NCBI GenBank assembly: GCA_038209965.1
Contig: JBBQXF010000028.1
Span: forward strand, 1-43,973
Direction of reading: 5' to 3'
Source: JALONO01 sp038209965
GTDB taxonomy: Bacteria > Bacteroidota > Bacteroidia > Cytophagales > Thermoflexibacteraceae
DNA: 43,973 bases
In this document: positions 1 to 8,792 of the stretch, piece by piece
Numbering within the stretch: the first letter of the stretch is position 1
Layout: each line of letters begins with the position of its first letter
The notes under the pieces: model-generated
Told to the model about the DNA's origin: nothing
Seen by the model: the letters and a program-made list of their open reading frames with translations, nothing else
Databases searched by the model: none
Translations under genes and position numbers: made by a program

Positions 1-1
1 G

Positions 2-1543
2 GGGCAATACTTCCCACGCTTTCTGGATGGGCAAGCCATGCTGAACATTGCCCTTAGCAAACCGAAGGGACTGGCCGCCCCCCGCACCAACTTGGCCATC
101 CTGTTTTCGTTGGCCAGCAACCGCTATGAAGTGCTGCCCCAAGATCGGCAGACTGATTTCGGGACTTTTTCCCAAGCCTTCCGCCTCTCGGTGGGCTTTG
201 AGGGCCGTGAACAGTTGAGCTATGACACGCGCCAGATCGGCCTGAACCTGACCCACTCTTGGAGCGACAAACTGACCTCCAATTTGATTGCCTCGGGGCT
301 GCAAACCCAAGAGCGGGAATACCAGAACGTGGAAGGGGCTTATCGTCTGTGCGATGTCAACACCAACTTGGGCTCGCCCGATTTCAACCGCTGCATCGTG
401 ACGCGGGGGGCCGGGTCGCTGTATGAATATGGACGCAACGAATTGGCTGCCAATATTTTATCAGTAGAGAGCCGAAATGAGTACCGGCCTGGGCCGCGTA
501 GCAGGATAGCGTTTGGCGTGCGCTATTCGCATGAGGCGGTTACCGATCGCCTATCCCAATATGGTTTTGTCGACTCGGCTGATTACGTGACCATTACCTC
601 CCGATTGGAGGCCGATCTAGCCCTCCGATCCCAGCGCTGGATGGGCTATGCCCAGCACACCCTGTATTTGGGCGACACCCAAACGCTCACGTACGGCTTG
701 CGCCTGAATCATTGGAGCGTGAACAACCAATTATTGGTTGCCCCACGCTTGCAATATGCCATCAAACCACGCTGGAAAAGGGACATCTCGTTCAATTTGG
801 CCGCCGGAATCTACCAACAGCCACCTTTTTACCGCGAGCTCCGCAACTTCAATGGCCAACTGAACCGAGGCTTAAAAGCCCAAGAATCGGCCCATTTAAT
901 CGCGGGCCTGGACTGGAACTTTAAACAATGGGGCCGGCCTTTCAAGTTTATCAGTGAGGTGTATTACAAGGCTTTGTGGAATGTAGTGCCCTACGACATG
1001 GACAACTTGCGCTTGCGCTATTATGCCACCAACAGCGCCCGCGCCTACGCAATGGGGGCCGATTTCCGCCTGAGTGGCGAATTTATCAAAGGGACAGAGT
1101 CATGGTTTGCCCTGAGCGTGCTCTCGGCCCGCGAGCGCGTGGACGGCGACGAGCGCGGCTTCATCCGCCGACCGACCGACCAGCGGGTCACTTTCACCAC
1201 CTACTTCGAGGATCACCTGCCCAACAACCCCAGTGTGCGGGTCAACCTGCGGCTGCTCTACGGCAGTGGGCTCCCATTTGGCCCGGCCAATTTTCCCAAC
1301 TTGCGGGCGACATTTTGCGGCCCAGCTTACCGCCGGGTGGACATAGGGTTTTCCAAAACCATTGATTTCAAAAAAGAGAATGGCCTAAAAAGCTTGTGGC
1401 TGGGTTTGGAAATCCTCAACCTGCTGGGCATCGACAACACTATTTCCTACCTCTGGATCCGGGATTTCGCCGGGACGCAGTACGCCATCCCCAATGGTTT
1501 GTCCCAGCGGTTTTTCAACCTGCGCGTGGTGGCGCGGCTCTAG
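2..1543 (+). CDS. TonB-dependent outer membrane receptor, C-terminal part (5' end outside the window)
   Basis: The reading frame is open from base 2, so the gene starts upstream of the window and the ATG at 38 is internal. The 514 visible residues are a run of amphipathic beta strands with alternating aromatic and polar residues, and fragments such as YGLRLNHW, DISFNLAAGIYQQPP and FNLRVVARL at the end, typical of a TonB-dependent receptor barrel. Plug and signal peptide are not in view, so the substrate cannot be judged. No SusD gene follows: the next gene is on the other strand, so this is probably a receptor of the type with a carboxypeptidase-regulatory-like N-terminus rather than a SusC. 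The barrel class is fairly certain, the ligand unknown. Confidence 0.82.
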   Translation, partial: GQYFPRFLDGQAMLNIALSKPKGLAAPRTNLAILFSLASNRYEVLPQDRQTDFGTFSQAFRLSVGFEGREQLSYDTRQIGLNLTHSWSDKLTSNLIASGLQTQEREYQNVEGAYRLCDVNTNLGSPDFNRCIVTRGAGSLYEYGRNELAANILSVESRNEYRPGPRSRIAFGVRYSHEAVTDRLSQYGFVDSADYVTITSRLEADLALRSQRWMGYAQHTLYLGDTQTLTYGLRLNHWSVNNQLLVAPRLQYAIKPRWKRDISFNLAAGIYQQPPFYRELRNFNGQLNRGLKAQESAHLIAGLDWNFKQWGRPFKFISEVYYKALWNVVPYDMDNLRLRYYATNSARAYAMGADFRLSGEFIKGTESWFALSVLSARERVDGDERGFIRRPTDQRVTFTTYFEDHLPNNPSVRVNLRLLYGSGLPFGPANFPNLRATFCGPAYRRVDIGFSKTIDFKKENGLKSLWLGLEILNLLGIDNTISYLWIRDFAGTQYAIPNGLSQRFFNLRVVARL

Positions 1544-1577
1544 GCATAAATGGGAATAACCATTTATCTGTTGTGAG

Positions 1578-1765
1578 GTGCAAAGTCTGTGACTTTGTAC
1601 TGAAAATAAACAAAACCGCTGCGTTGTGCAAAGTCTGCGACTTTGTACTCAAAATAAGCGAAAGTCTGTGACTTTCGCCGAGCAAACAAAAGCCGCTGCG
1701 TTGTGCAAAGTCTGCGACTTTGTACTCAAAATAAGCGAAAGTCTGTGACTTTCGTCGAGCAAACC
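1578..1765. repeat. Tandem array of five small hairpins (77-bp direct repeat plus one partial unit)
   Basis: A 77-bp unit starts at 1618 and again at 1695, nearly identical over about 70 bp; a partial unit precedes it. Each full unit holds two hairpins. Type 1 is GTGCAAAGTC / 3-nt loop / GACTTTGTAC (1578-1600, 1626-1648, 1703-1725; 10-bp stem with one G·T pair). Type 2 is GCGAAAGTC / TGT / GACTTTCGC (1658-1678, and 1735-1755 with one changed base). The AAAGTC-GACTTT core is common to all five. The array lies between convergent genes and does not look coding. Confidence 0.85.
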
Positions 1766-1790
1766 AGCCCCGCCAAAAAAACGCCAATAC

Positions 1791-1821
1791 TCCGGCCCAG
1801 CAAACCGTTTGCTGGGCCGGA
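1791..1821 (-). terminator. Strong hairpin, probable terminator of the kdnA-like gene
   Basis: 14-bp perfect stem (1791-1804 with 1808-1821) and 3-nt loop, lying 4 bp beyond the stop codon of the minus-strand gene. On that strand a seven-T run follows about 10 nt after the stem, so the fit to an intrinsic terminator is good but not textbook. Confidence 0.6.
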
Positions 1822-1825
1822 ACGG

Positions 1826-3034
1826 TTAGACCATTACTGGCTTTAGCACCCCGCCCAATACACTTTCCAGCTTATCGGCCAGGGCTTGCAGTTCGGCTTC
1901 GGTCCACGTAATGCGGATCACCATGGAGATCAGCCGGCCCATTACAGCATCGGATTGGGGAAACTGCATGGTGCGGTAGTCCTGGGGCACGTCAAATGCT
2001 TGCATCGGCAGCTTGAACAGCGATTTCATTTCGCGCAGGTGTTCCCAGTTTTTGAGGTAATGGTAGTTGTTGTCATACCAATATTGGATGCCACCAATGC
2101 CCTGCTCGGCCAATGCTTTGACCACTTGGCGGGTAGTGGCTTCGTCGGGCAAGAAAAATGACAGGAAAGTGGCCGAATCCCCCTCAGGATCGGGCAAATG
2201 CCGGAACGTGACTTCGGGAAATTTGGCCAAGGTAGCTTTCAGGACGGCTTTGTGCTTTTTGTTTTGGGCCAGTATATAATCCAGTTTGCGGATCTGCGCT
2301 ACCGCCACTGCCGCGTGCAGTTCACTGGCGCGGAAGTTGGTCCCCAGCACGGGGTGTTGTTCCATCCCCCGGTTATTGCCCACGTGGTCGTGGCCGTGGT
2401 CGTGGAACATTTCCGCATTGAGGGCCAGTTGGGCATCGTTGGTCACTACTGCCCCGCCTTCGCCCGCCGTAATGATCTTGAAAAAGTCGAACGAATAGCT
2501 GCCGACTTGACCAAACAACCCCAGCGAAGTGCCCCGGAAACTGGCCCCGAGGGCTTGGGCGGCGTCCTCGATCAGGGCTAGGCCATGTTCTTGGCAGAGG
2601 GCCACGATCTCGTCGATCTGGGCCATAGCCCCGCACATGTGCACCAGCACCACCGCTCGGGTGCGGGGAGTAATGGCCGCCCGGATGCTGGCCGCACTGA
2701 GGCAGAGTGTCTCATCAATGTCGGCAAATACGGGGATGGCCCCGCCCAGCATCACGCCCTCAATAGTGGCAATGTAGGTAAACGTGGGCACGATCACTTC
2801 ATCGCCCAAGCCGATCCCGCAGGCGGCCATGCAGGCCGAAACCGCCGTGGTGCCACTTGAACACAGCAGGGCGTGCTTGGCCCCAGTGAATTTGCGAAGT
2901 TCTTGTTCAAATTCTTTGGCTTTCCAGATGCCTTTGCGTTGTTCGTCGTGGTTGTAGCGAAACAAAATCCCTGTTTCCAACACGTCGTTGACTTCTTTGC
3001 GCTCTTCCGCGCCGATGAGTTCTGACCCGGGCAT
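1826..3034 (-). CDS. kdnA: KdnA-like PLP-dependent aminotransferase (8-amino-3,8-dideoxy-manno-octulosonate transaminase; DegT/DnrJ/EryC1/StrS family)
   Basis: In Shewanella KdnA transfers an amino group to 8-oxo-Kdo, giving 8-amino-Kdo (Kdo8N) for lipopolysaccharide. The 402-residue product has the DegT fold: SSGT near residue 60, a DAAQALG segment, and the PLP lysine in FDFFKIITAGEGG (Lys186 from the chosen start). Beyond family features it has segments I associate with KdnA: RYNHD near the N-terminus, HMCGAMAQIDEI, DHGHDHVGNNRG, DPEGDSATFLSF, HYLKNW and a C-terminal ISMVIRITWTEAE. The ATG at 3034 was chosen because the longer frame opens with TTG and adds 11 atypical residues, and MPGxELxGxEE is the usual N-terminus. 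Its expected partner, a KdnB-like oxidase, is not adjacent but at 9982-11058 on the same strand. The alternative is another nucleotide-sugar aminotransferase. Confidence 0.78.
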   Translation of the reverse strand: MPGSELIGAEERKEVNDVLETGILFRYNHDEQRKGIWKAKEFEQELRKFTGAKHALLCSSGTTAVSACMAACGIGLGDEVIVPTFTYIATIEGVMLGGAIPVFADIDETLCLSAASIRAAITPRTRAVVLVHMCGAMAQIDEIVALCQEHGLALIEDAAQALGASFRGTSLGLFGQVGSYSFDFFKIITAGEGGAVVTNDAQLALNAEMFHDHGHDHVGNNRGMEQHPVLGTNFRASELHAAVAVAQIRKLDYILAQNKKHKAVLKATLAKFPEVTFRHLPDPEGDSATFLSFFLPDEATTRQVVKALAEQGIGGIQYWYDNNYHYLKNWEHLREMKSLFKLPMQAFDVPQDYRTMQFPQSDAVMGRLISMVIRITWTEAELQALADKLESVLGGVLKPVMV

Positions 3035-3122
3035 AATTTTTTGGGGTTGAAAGTAAAACTGCCACAAAGTTAAATATTATCTGGGCAAATGTGCAGCGGC
3101 AACCAGTTTGTGATTTTTGACC

Positions 3123-3130
3123 TACATTTG
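3123..3130 (+). promoter_or_regulatory. Bacteroidota-type -7 box (TACATTTG)
   Basis: Matches TAnnTTTG, 62 bp before the LOG start codon. A TTTG lies 12 bp upstream, closer than the usual -33 spacing, so support is modest. Confidence 0.3.
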
Positions 3131-3192
3131 GCCGTTACAAACCTCATGCGCGCACGGCGAATGCAGGTGTTGTGCGCGATAAATTGGTAGCT

Positions 3193-3777
3193 ATGAAATC
3201 TCTGTGTGTCTTTTGTGGGGCCAATCCCGGTACCAACCCCGCTTATTTGGAAGCTGCCAAGCAATTGGGGGGCATGCTGGCCGACAAGAACATCCGGCTC
3301 ATCTACGGCGGCGGCAAAGTGGGCATGATGGGGGCCTTGGCCGACGGATGCATTGCCCGGCGGGGCAAAGTGACCGGGGTGATCCCCAAGTTTTTGGTGG
3401 ACAAGGAAGTGGCCCACAACCGGCTCAACGAACTGCTGATCGTAGGATCGATGCACGAGCGCAAAAAGAAAATGGCGGATCTGTCCGAAGGGTTCTTGGC
3501 CCTGCCCGGCGGCATGGGCACACTCGAGGAACTGTTTGAGGTGGTCACGTGGGGGCAATTGGGCCTGCACGAAAAGCCCATCGGCCTGCTCAATGTGGCC
3601 GATTATTTTACACCGCTGCTCAACTTTTTGGATCATGCTGCGGCCGAGAAGTTCATCCGGCCCGAGCACCGCGCCCTGATCATGGCCGATACCCAAGCCC
3701 CAAACCTACTCCAACAACTCATGGATTACCGCTCCCCGCGATTGGAACGGTGGCTGCGCAAAATCGGGGACGCTTGA
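3193..3777 (+). CDS. LOG family protein (cytokinin riboside 5'-monophosphate phosphoribohydrolase, TIGR00730-type)
   Basis: Enzymes of this Rossmann-fold family cleave nucleoside 5'-monophosphates to free base and ribose 5-phosphate. The signature PGGMGTLEE is at residues 105-113, preceded by the MHERKKKM segment whose arginine contributes to the active site, and the N-terminus CVFCGANPG is typical. At 194 residues it has normal family length. The ATG at 3193 is preferred over an in-frame GTG at 3172, which would add seven residues unlike the family. In bacteria these proteins were often misnamed lysine decarboxylases. It is transcribed alone, divergent from the kdnA-like gene and followed by a strong terminator hairpin. 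The physiological substrate here is unknown. Confidence 0.92.
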   Translation: MKSLCVFCGANPGTNPAYLEAAKQLGGMLADKNIRLIYGGGKVGMMGALADGCIARRGKVTGVIPKFLVDKEVAHNRLNELLIVGSMHERKKKMADLSEGFLALPGGMGTLEELFEVVTWGQLGLHEKPIGLLNVADYFTPLLNFLDHAAAEKFIRPEHRALIMADTQAPNLLQQLMDYRSPRLERWLRKIGDA

Positions 3778-3792
3778 TCGCCCACACTCAAA

Positions 3793-3837
3793 AAAAGCAA
3801 GTGCTAAATAAATTTTTTTTGTTTAGCACTTGCTTTT
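3793..3837. terminator. Bidirectional intrinsic terminator
   Basis: A perfect 16-bp stem (3793-3808 with 3822-3837) with A-rich foot, T-rich foot and a 13-nt AT-rich loop begins 16 bp after the LOG stop codon. Confidence 0.85.
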
Positions 3838-4234
3838 CAATAATTTGTGAAACAAAAACCTCAGTAAAACCTTTGTGGTTTGGTGAAGGAAAAAGTACCA
3901 CTTTTTGCTCCCAGCGGCCGTTCTTTGGCCAGCTAAAACCAGCCGGTAACCTTGTATGGCTTGTCATTGTCCCTGTTTGAAGGTGAAATAATCTTCATTT
4001 TAACCCAACTCACCGAGTGGGCAGGCAGAAAAAGCAACACCAACTGCCCAGCAAATTTCACGCAGGATTTTCCAACAAAGGCTTACATCCAATATTTTGC
4101 GCAATTATATGTTTATTTTACTTTTGAGCAAATTTACCAGAAGTATAATCAGTCCAACATTGGTTGAGAGCCAACCGCGATACAAACTTTAGTGTGGGCA
4201 TAAAACCACTCAAAGGGTTGGGTTCTCCGATCGC
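3838..4234. other. Intergenic region without recognised gene
   Basis: About 400 bp between convergent genes (LOG and deoC). It becomes AT-rich from about 4080. A 71-codon open frame at 3952-4167 has no family resemblance and no convincing start. No RNA gene was recognised. Confidence 0.5.
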
Positions 4235-4897
4235 TCACGAATGCCCGACTTCGTACATCATGGCTAGGCCCGACGAAGTGCCGATCCGGTCGGCCCCGGC
4301 CTCGATCATAGCTTGGGCTTGGGCCAAGGTCTTGATCCCACCCGAGGCTTTGATGCCCACTTCAGGGCCCACGCTCGCCCGCATGAGGCGGATGTGCGCC
4401 ACGGTGGCCCCCGCAGGCGCGAACCCGGTCGAGGTTTTGACAAAATCGGCCCCAGCATCTTGGCTCAATTTGCACGCCCTGATTATTTCCTCATCGCTCA
4501 AGTAGGCGGTTTCCAGAATCACCTTCAACAAGGCATTTTTTTCGTGGCAGCATTTGGCCAGTTGGGCCAGTTCGCCCTTTACCCAAGCCATTACGCCGGT
4601 TTTGAACGCTGAGAGGTTCATCACTACGTCAATCTCGTCGGCCCCATCGGCCAGGGCGATTTCGGTTTCCCGCAGCTTGACTTCCGACCGCTGGTAGCCA
4701 AGGGGAAATCCCACCGGCACGACCAACTTGACCGACGAACTGCCCAGATCGCGCCGGGCTTTTTTGGCCCAATAAGCCGGTACGCACAGGCCAGCGAATT
4801 GGTGGTGCAGGGCCTCTTCGGCCAAACGTTCCACATCGGCCGCGGTGATCAAGGGGGAGAGCATAGTGTGCTCAATGTAGGAGTGGAGGGCCAGCAT
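4235..4897 (-). CDS. deoC: Deoxyribose-phosphate aldolase
   Basis: Class I aldolase that reversibly splits 2-deoxyribose 5-phosphate into glyceraldehyde 3-phosphate and acetaldehyde in deoxynucleoside salvage. The product is 220 residues, the usual length. The Schiff-base lysine is in FVKTSTGF (Lys154), the second active-site lysine in GIKASGGI (Lys183), and the catalytic aspartate in GADEIDVV (Asp90). The N-terminal YIEHTML matches the family's (I/L)DHT start, supporting the ATG at 4897. No other deo gene is adjacent, so it appears monocistronic. Confidence 0.97.
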   Translation of the reverse strand: MLALHSYIEHTMLSPLITAADVERLAEEALHHQFAGLCVPAYWAKKARRDLGSSSVKLVVPVGFPLGYQRSEVKLRETEIALADGADEIDVVMNLSAFKTGVMAWVKGELAQLAKCCHEKNALLKVILETAYLSDEEIIRACKLSQDAGADFVKTSTGFAPAGATVAHIRLMRASVGPEVGIKASGGIKTLAQAQAMIEAGADRIGTSSGLAMMYEVGHS

Positions 4898-4984
4898 CTG
4901 GATTAGCTTTTTCTAGGCAAAACTATTACTTTTAAGGGGCTTACCCCATCAAGCAATTCATTATTTTTTCAACAACTTGTTACA

Positions 4985-5854
4985 ATGCAAAAATTGCTGT
5001 TTTTTTCGCTCGTAGCTTTGGCGTTACCGGGCATTTATCTGGGCCAGTACCGCAACCAACCGATCCAAGATCCAGAGGTGCATTGTCATGGCCTGTCGGG
5101 CCACGATGCGATGGTGGCCCTTACCAAGAGCCACGCTTTTGTCGGGCAACACGAAAACCCCGTTTTCTTGCGTTTTGAAACCAAGGACGGCCAAGAAATC
5201 ACTTTTAAGGGGACCGACGGCAAGGAATCCAAGGCACTGGAATGGAAGGCCAAAAAGAAAAGCAAAGACTATTTGCTGGTTGTCCACGAATGGTGGGGCT
5301 TGAATGGCCAAATCAAGCAAGAAGCTGAAAAATTATACAACGATCTAGGGGGGAAAGTAAACGTGATTGCACTGGATCTCTACGATGGCAAAGTGGGCGA
5401 TACCCGCGAAGATGCCATGAAGTACATGCAGGGCCTGACCAAAGAACGGGGCAACGCGATCATCGAGGGTGTGATAGCGTACGCTGGCAAAAAAGCCAAA
5501 TTTTATACCATTGGCTGGTGTTTGGGCGGGAGCTGGTCGCTCCAAGCCTCTATTTTGGCGGGCAAACAGGGCGCTGGTTGCGTTATCTATTACGGTCGCC
5601 CAGAGAAGGATGTGTCCAAGCTCAAACTGCTCAACGGGGACGTACTGGGCATTTTTGGCAGCCAAGACAAGGGCATCCCGCCGCAAGTGGCTGAAGAATT
5701 AAAGACAAACTTGACTTCAGTGGGCAAGAAAATGACGTATAAAATTTTTGAGGCGGATCACGGTTTTGCCAATCCCAGTAACCCCAAATTTGATAAGCAG
5801 GCCACCGAAGAAGCCTACAAAATGACATTGGACTTCTTGAAAGCGCGGTTGTAG
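4985..5854 (+). CDS. Secreted dienelactone hydrolase family protein (alpha/beta hydrolase)
   Basis: The 289-residue product starts with a signal peptide (hydrophobic residues 4-20). The dienelactone hydrolase fold follows, with a Cys-Asp-His triad: nucleophile in GWCLGGS (Cys179), Asp228 in GSQDKGIP and His259 in EADHGF. VVHEWWGLN near residue 100 is a hallmark of the family. About 70 residues between signal and hydrolase domain include the sequence CHGLSGHDAM and may form a small extra N-terminal region. The cellular location is probably the periplasm. The natural ester or lactone substrate is unknown. The gene stands alone. Confidence 0.88.
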   Translation: MQKLLFFSLVALALPGIYLGQYRNQPIQDPEVHCHGLSGHDAMVALTKSHAFVGQHENPVFLRFETKDGQEITFKGTDGKESKALEWKAKKKSKDYLLVVHEWWGLNGQIKQEAEKLYNDLGGKVNVIALDLYDGKVGDTREDAMKYMQGLTKERGNAIIEGVIAYAGKKAKFYTIGWCLGGSWSLQASILAGKQGAGCVIYYGRPEKDVSKLKLLNGDVLGIFGSQDKGIPPQVAEELKTNLTSVGKKMTYKIFEADHGFANPSNPKFDKQATEEAYKMTLDFLKARL

Positions 5855-5950
5855 AACAAATTGGGGAGCTTTTTTAGCCCAGTTCTTTGCGACTTCGTGC
5901 GCATTACACGAAATAGTTTCGCCAAGCGTTTACCACGAACCAGCCCGAGG

Positions 5951-5996
5951 TGGGCCAGCCCAAGGATTTTATGCCATTTGTCCGTGGGCTGGCCTA
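5951..5996. other. Stem-loop between the hydrolase and DUF58 genes
   Basis: A 12-bp stem with one G·T pair (5951-5962 with 5985-5996) and a 22-nt loop. It overlaps a TAATTTTG box at 5995-6002. It could end transcription of the upstream gene or lie in the promoter of the downstream one. Confidence 0.4.
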
Positions 5997-6002
5997 ATTT
6001 TG
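5995..6002 (+). promoter_or_regulatory. Bacteroidota-type -7 box (TAATTTTG)
   Basis: Matches TAnnTTTG, 28 bp before the DUF58 start codon. A TTTG lies 14 bp upstream, somewhat short for the -33 element. Confidence 0.35.
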
Positions 6003-6030
6003 GGGGACCATACCAAACCGACTTAGGAAC

Positions 6031-6915
6031 ATGGATAAATTCAGGGAACTGTTCTATAAACTGCGCAAATATGAAATCAAGGTGCGCAAGGCGATAAACA
6101 GCCAGATGCAGGGTGATTTTCACTCCGTTTTCAAGGGTTCGGGCCTCGAGTTTGACGATGTGCGGCCCTATCAATACGGCGATGACGTGCGGTCCATTGA
6201 TTGGAACACCAGTGCCAAAGGCCACGCGGTCTACATTAAAACATTTAAAGAAGAAAAGGAACAAAACGTTTTTTTTATCTTGGATGTCAGTGGCTCGCAA
6301 TATATTGGCAAGGCTGATTACCAAAAAATTGATATTGGCCGCGAAATTTGCGGCGTGCTCACTTTCGCGGCACTCAAGGAGGGGAGTTCGGTGGGCCTGC
6401 TGTGCTTCAGCAACCAGCGGGAGAAATACATTAAGCCCAAAAAAGGGGCCAAACATGCCTACGAAATGATCGGCACCATGTTCAACTTGATGCCAGAAGG
6501 CTTCAAAACCAACCTGAACAAAGCAATGGGTGCGGCCATGAACATTATCCGCCGCAAGAGCATTATTGTGCTGGTATCAGATTTTGTGGATGAAGGGTAC
6601 GAGTCCAATCTCAAGGCCATTGCCAAACGCCATGATCTGATTGTGATCCACTTGGCCGATCACCGCGAAGCTGAACTGCCCGGCTTGGGCATTATCCCTT
6701 TGTTTGACAAAGAAACCCAAAAGACAATTTGGATCAATTCTTCCTCGGGGGCCTTTCGCGAAAAATTATCGGGCAATTTTCACCAAAAACAGGCAGCACT
6801 GGAAAAGCTATGCCAACAACACCAAGCCAATTACCTGTTTGTCAAAACGGGCGAAGATTATGTGCCAAGGTTGGTCAAACTATTTAGGATCAGGAACTTG
6901 AGCAAAAAGAAATAA
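6031..6915 (+). CDS. DUF58 domain protein (vWA-like, MoxR partner type)
   Basis: DUF58 proteins usually sit beside MoxR AAA+ ATPases and are thought to act with them in chaperone-like assembly at the cell envelope. The 294-residue product has the DUF58 signature DDVRPYQYGDDVRSIDW (residues 42-58) followed by SAKG. A MIDAS-type DVSGS is at 85-89 and a second vWA strand VLVSDFVDEG near 187. No membrane segment is visible, so it is the short cytoplasmic form. The MoxR gene is at 8793-9779 on the opposite strand, separated by the olsF-like gene, so the usual moxR-DUF58 operon is broken up. Its stop is 9 bp from that of the convergent olsF-like gene. Confidence 0.93.
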   Translation: MDKFRELFYKLRKYEIKVRKAINSQMQGDFHSVFKGSGLEFDDVRPYQYGDDVRSIDWNTSAKGHAVYIKTFKEEKEQNVFFILDVSGSQYIGKADYQKIDIGREICGVLTFAALKEGSSVGLLCFSNQREKYIKPKKGAKHAYEMIGTMFNLMPEGFKTNLNKAMGAAMNIIRRKSIIVLVSDFVDEGYESNLKAIAKRHDLIVIHLADHREAELPGLGIIPLFDKETQKTIWINSSSGAFREKLSGNFHQKQAALEKLCQQHQANYLFVKTGEDYVPRLVKLFRIRNLSKKK

Positions 6916-6924
6916 AGCCTTGGT

Positions 6925-8700
6925 TTAGTGGAACAGCCCCTCTTTGTCCACCATTTTGAACACTTCGGCGGGCACTTTTTCCAAGTCCATAATGATGAAC
7001 CCATCGAGGGCATTGTTGAACTTGGGGTCCACATTGAACCCAATGATCTTGGAGTTGAGCTGCAATATGTATTTTTTGAGCAGCACGGGCAGTTTGCTGT
7101 GGGTCGATTCAATCTCGGCAATGAGCAAGTCCAGTTCCTTGATATCGTTGTGCTTGGGCAACAGGAGCAGCTCAGAATCATTGAGCTTGGCCTTAAACTT
7201 GCGGCGCGGCTTGATCAGTTTGGCCAAATCATGATCAAAATAATTGTCCATGATAACCTTGACCAGTAATTCTTTGGACAAGTTGGAAAAGTTGTTGCTA
7301 ATGCTCACCGGCCCAATCAGGTAACGATAGCCCGGATTTTTGCGCACCGTGATCAATATTCCTTTCCACAACAACAATAGCGAGATGTGTTTGCGTTGGT
7401 AATCAGCCACAATAAACGACCGGCCCATTTCCAGCGAACGCTTGAGAATAGGGGCAAATTTCTTATCGATGGTAAAAAGCTCGTGGAGGTAAAACCCCTT
7501 GATCTTGAATTTATCGTACAAATCTTTGCCCTTGCCAATCCGGTAAGCCCCCACAATCCGCTGGGCTTCAGTATCCCAGATGAACAAATGGTTGTAGTGA
7601 ATGTCGTACTCGTCAATATCGATACTGTGGTTGGTGCCTTCGCCCTCTTCCCGGAAGGTAATTTCCCGCAACCGACCAATTTCCCGCAAAATATTGGGAA
7701 TTTGGGGCGCTTCGGATAAAAACACCTCAAAATTTTGCATTGAACAAATTATATCCCGGCTCCTAATATTGGCTAGATCGGTCAATAGTTTATCCAATGG
7801 AGTAGGCTCCACTATGGGTTCGGGTTTGGACAAAAAGCCCAGTGGATTGCGGAAAAAGAAAGGTTTTAGCTTCAAGGGAGACCCGAGCGCGTAGGTTTTG
7901 GCCCGTAGGTAGCGCAACATCTGGTCGCTATCGGCAAACTCGGCGAGCTGCTTGGGCGAGATGGGCTTGCCGATCCGCACGTGAACGGTTTCTTTCACCT
8001 TGAACATTTCCGATGGTAGCCGGGCTGTCCGCAAACTGGGGTGGATCAACCCCAATAAATTGAAAAACAGGCTATTGCCCCCAGCAAAATACACCGGGAC
8101 TACATCCACCTTGGCTTTGGCAATGATTTTGCCCACCAATGGATGCCACTCGCGATCCATCACCCGGCGGCTGTCGGTTTGGAACGCTGATACCTCGCCA
8201 GCGGGAAAAATCCCGATTGGGTGGCCCTGCTTGAGGTGTTCCAACACGGCCTTTATGGCCGAGACATTGACCTGTTTATTGGTTATATTGTCGAACGGGT
8301 TGACTGAAATAAAATATTGTTGCACTTCCTCGAACGCCTGCAAAATATAATTAACCATTACTTTGAACTCGGGGCGCACACCGGCAATGGCGGCGATGAG
8401 GATCATGCCATCAATGCCGCCATACGGATGGTTGGACACGGTAATGAACGGGCGATCGGTGGGCAGGTTGGCCAGTTCCTCGGGTGGCACCTCGTAGGTG
8501 ACGTTGAACTCCTGCAACCCACGATCAATGAAACCCAGCCCTGGATGCTGCCGGGCTTTGTTGTATACGTCATTTATTTTGTCAATTCTGAGCAATTTCA
8601 TCAGCGGTGTCGCCAATAAATTCAGCTTAAAGCGATCCAGATTAAGTGAAGAAGCAAATTCTTCGGGGGTGATCAAGGAAGGTTTCTTAGTGCTTGACAT
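6925..8700 (-). CDS. olsF: OlsF-like bifunctional ornithine-lipid synthase (N-terminal PlsC-type O-acyltransferase, C-terminal GNAT-type N-acyltransferase)
   Basis: OlsF makes phosphorus-free ornithine lipids in one polypeptide: the C-terminal half N-acylates ornithine with a 3-hydroxyacyl group and the N-terminal half O-acylates the hydroxyl. Here residues about 70-270 form a PlsC-like domain with NHPYGGID (His91, Asp97; H-x5-D spacing rather than H-x4-D) and a FPAGE block at 165-169. Residues about 315-520 look like an OlsB/GNAT acyl-ACP acyltransferase (LREITFREEGEG, HLFIWD, VGAYRIG, ELFTID, WKGI). The length of 591 residues fits a fusion. About 70 residues after the GNAT part are not assigned. 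The enzyme probably acts at the inner face of the cytoplasmic membrane. The substrate could be another amino acid, since related Bacteroidota enzymes make glycine or lysine lipids. Confidence 0.72.
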   Translation of the reverse strand: MSSTKKPSLITPEEFASSLNLDRFKLNLLATPLMKLLRIDKINDVYNKARQHPGLGFIDRGLQEFNVTYEVPPEELANLPTDRPFITVSNHPYGGIDGMILIAAIAGVRPEFKVMVNYILQAFEEVQQYFISVNPFDNITNKQVNVSAIKAVLEHLKQGHPIGIFPAGEVSAFQTDSRRVMDREWHPLVGKIIAKAKVDVVPVYFAGGNSLFFNLLGLIHPSLRTARLPSEMFKVKETVHVRIGKPISPKQLAEFADSDQMLRYLRAKTYALGSPLKLKPFFFRNPLGFLSKPEPIVEPTPLDKLLTDLANIRSRDIICSMQNFEVFLSEAPQIPNILREIGRLREITFREEGEGTNHSIDIDEYDIHYNHLFIWDTEAQRIVGAYRIGKGKDLYDKFKIKGFYLHELFTIDKKFAPILKRSLEMGRSFIVADYQRKHISLLLLWKGILITVRKNPGYRYLIGPVSISNNFSNLSKELLVKVIMDNYFDHDLAKLIKPRRKFKAKLNDSELLLLPKHNDIKELDLLIAEIESTHSKLPVLLKKYILQLNSKIIGFNVDPKFNNALDGFIIMDLEKVPAEVFKMVDKEGLFH

Positions 8701-8792
8701 TTCGATCAGAATGATTTACTGAGATGCAACGTCCGCTCCAAGCCCAGCCCAAAACGAACTGTTTTGCGGCGGAGATGGTCAGGTTCAACTGG

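Noticed and set aside
1578..1765. CRISPR-like repeat array
   Set aside because: Only two full 77-bp units, identical throughout with no unique spacers, and no cas genes nearby.
1515..1787. Minus-strand open frame across the hairpin array
   Set aside because: Its translation is just the repeat read as protein (recurring KSQT segments) and overlaps the receptor end.
3952..4167. Open frame of 71 codons in the LOG-deoC gap
   Set aside because: No family resemblance, no convincing start and AT-rich composition.
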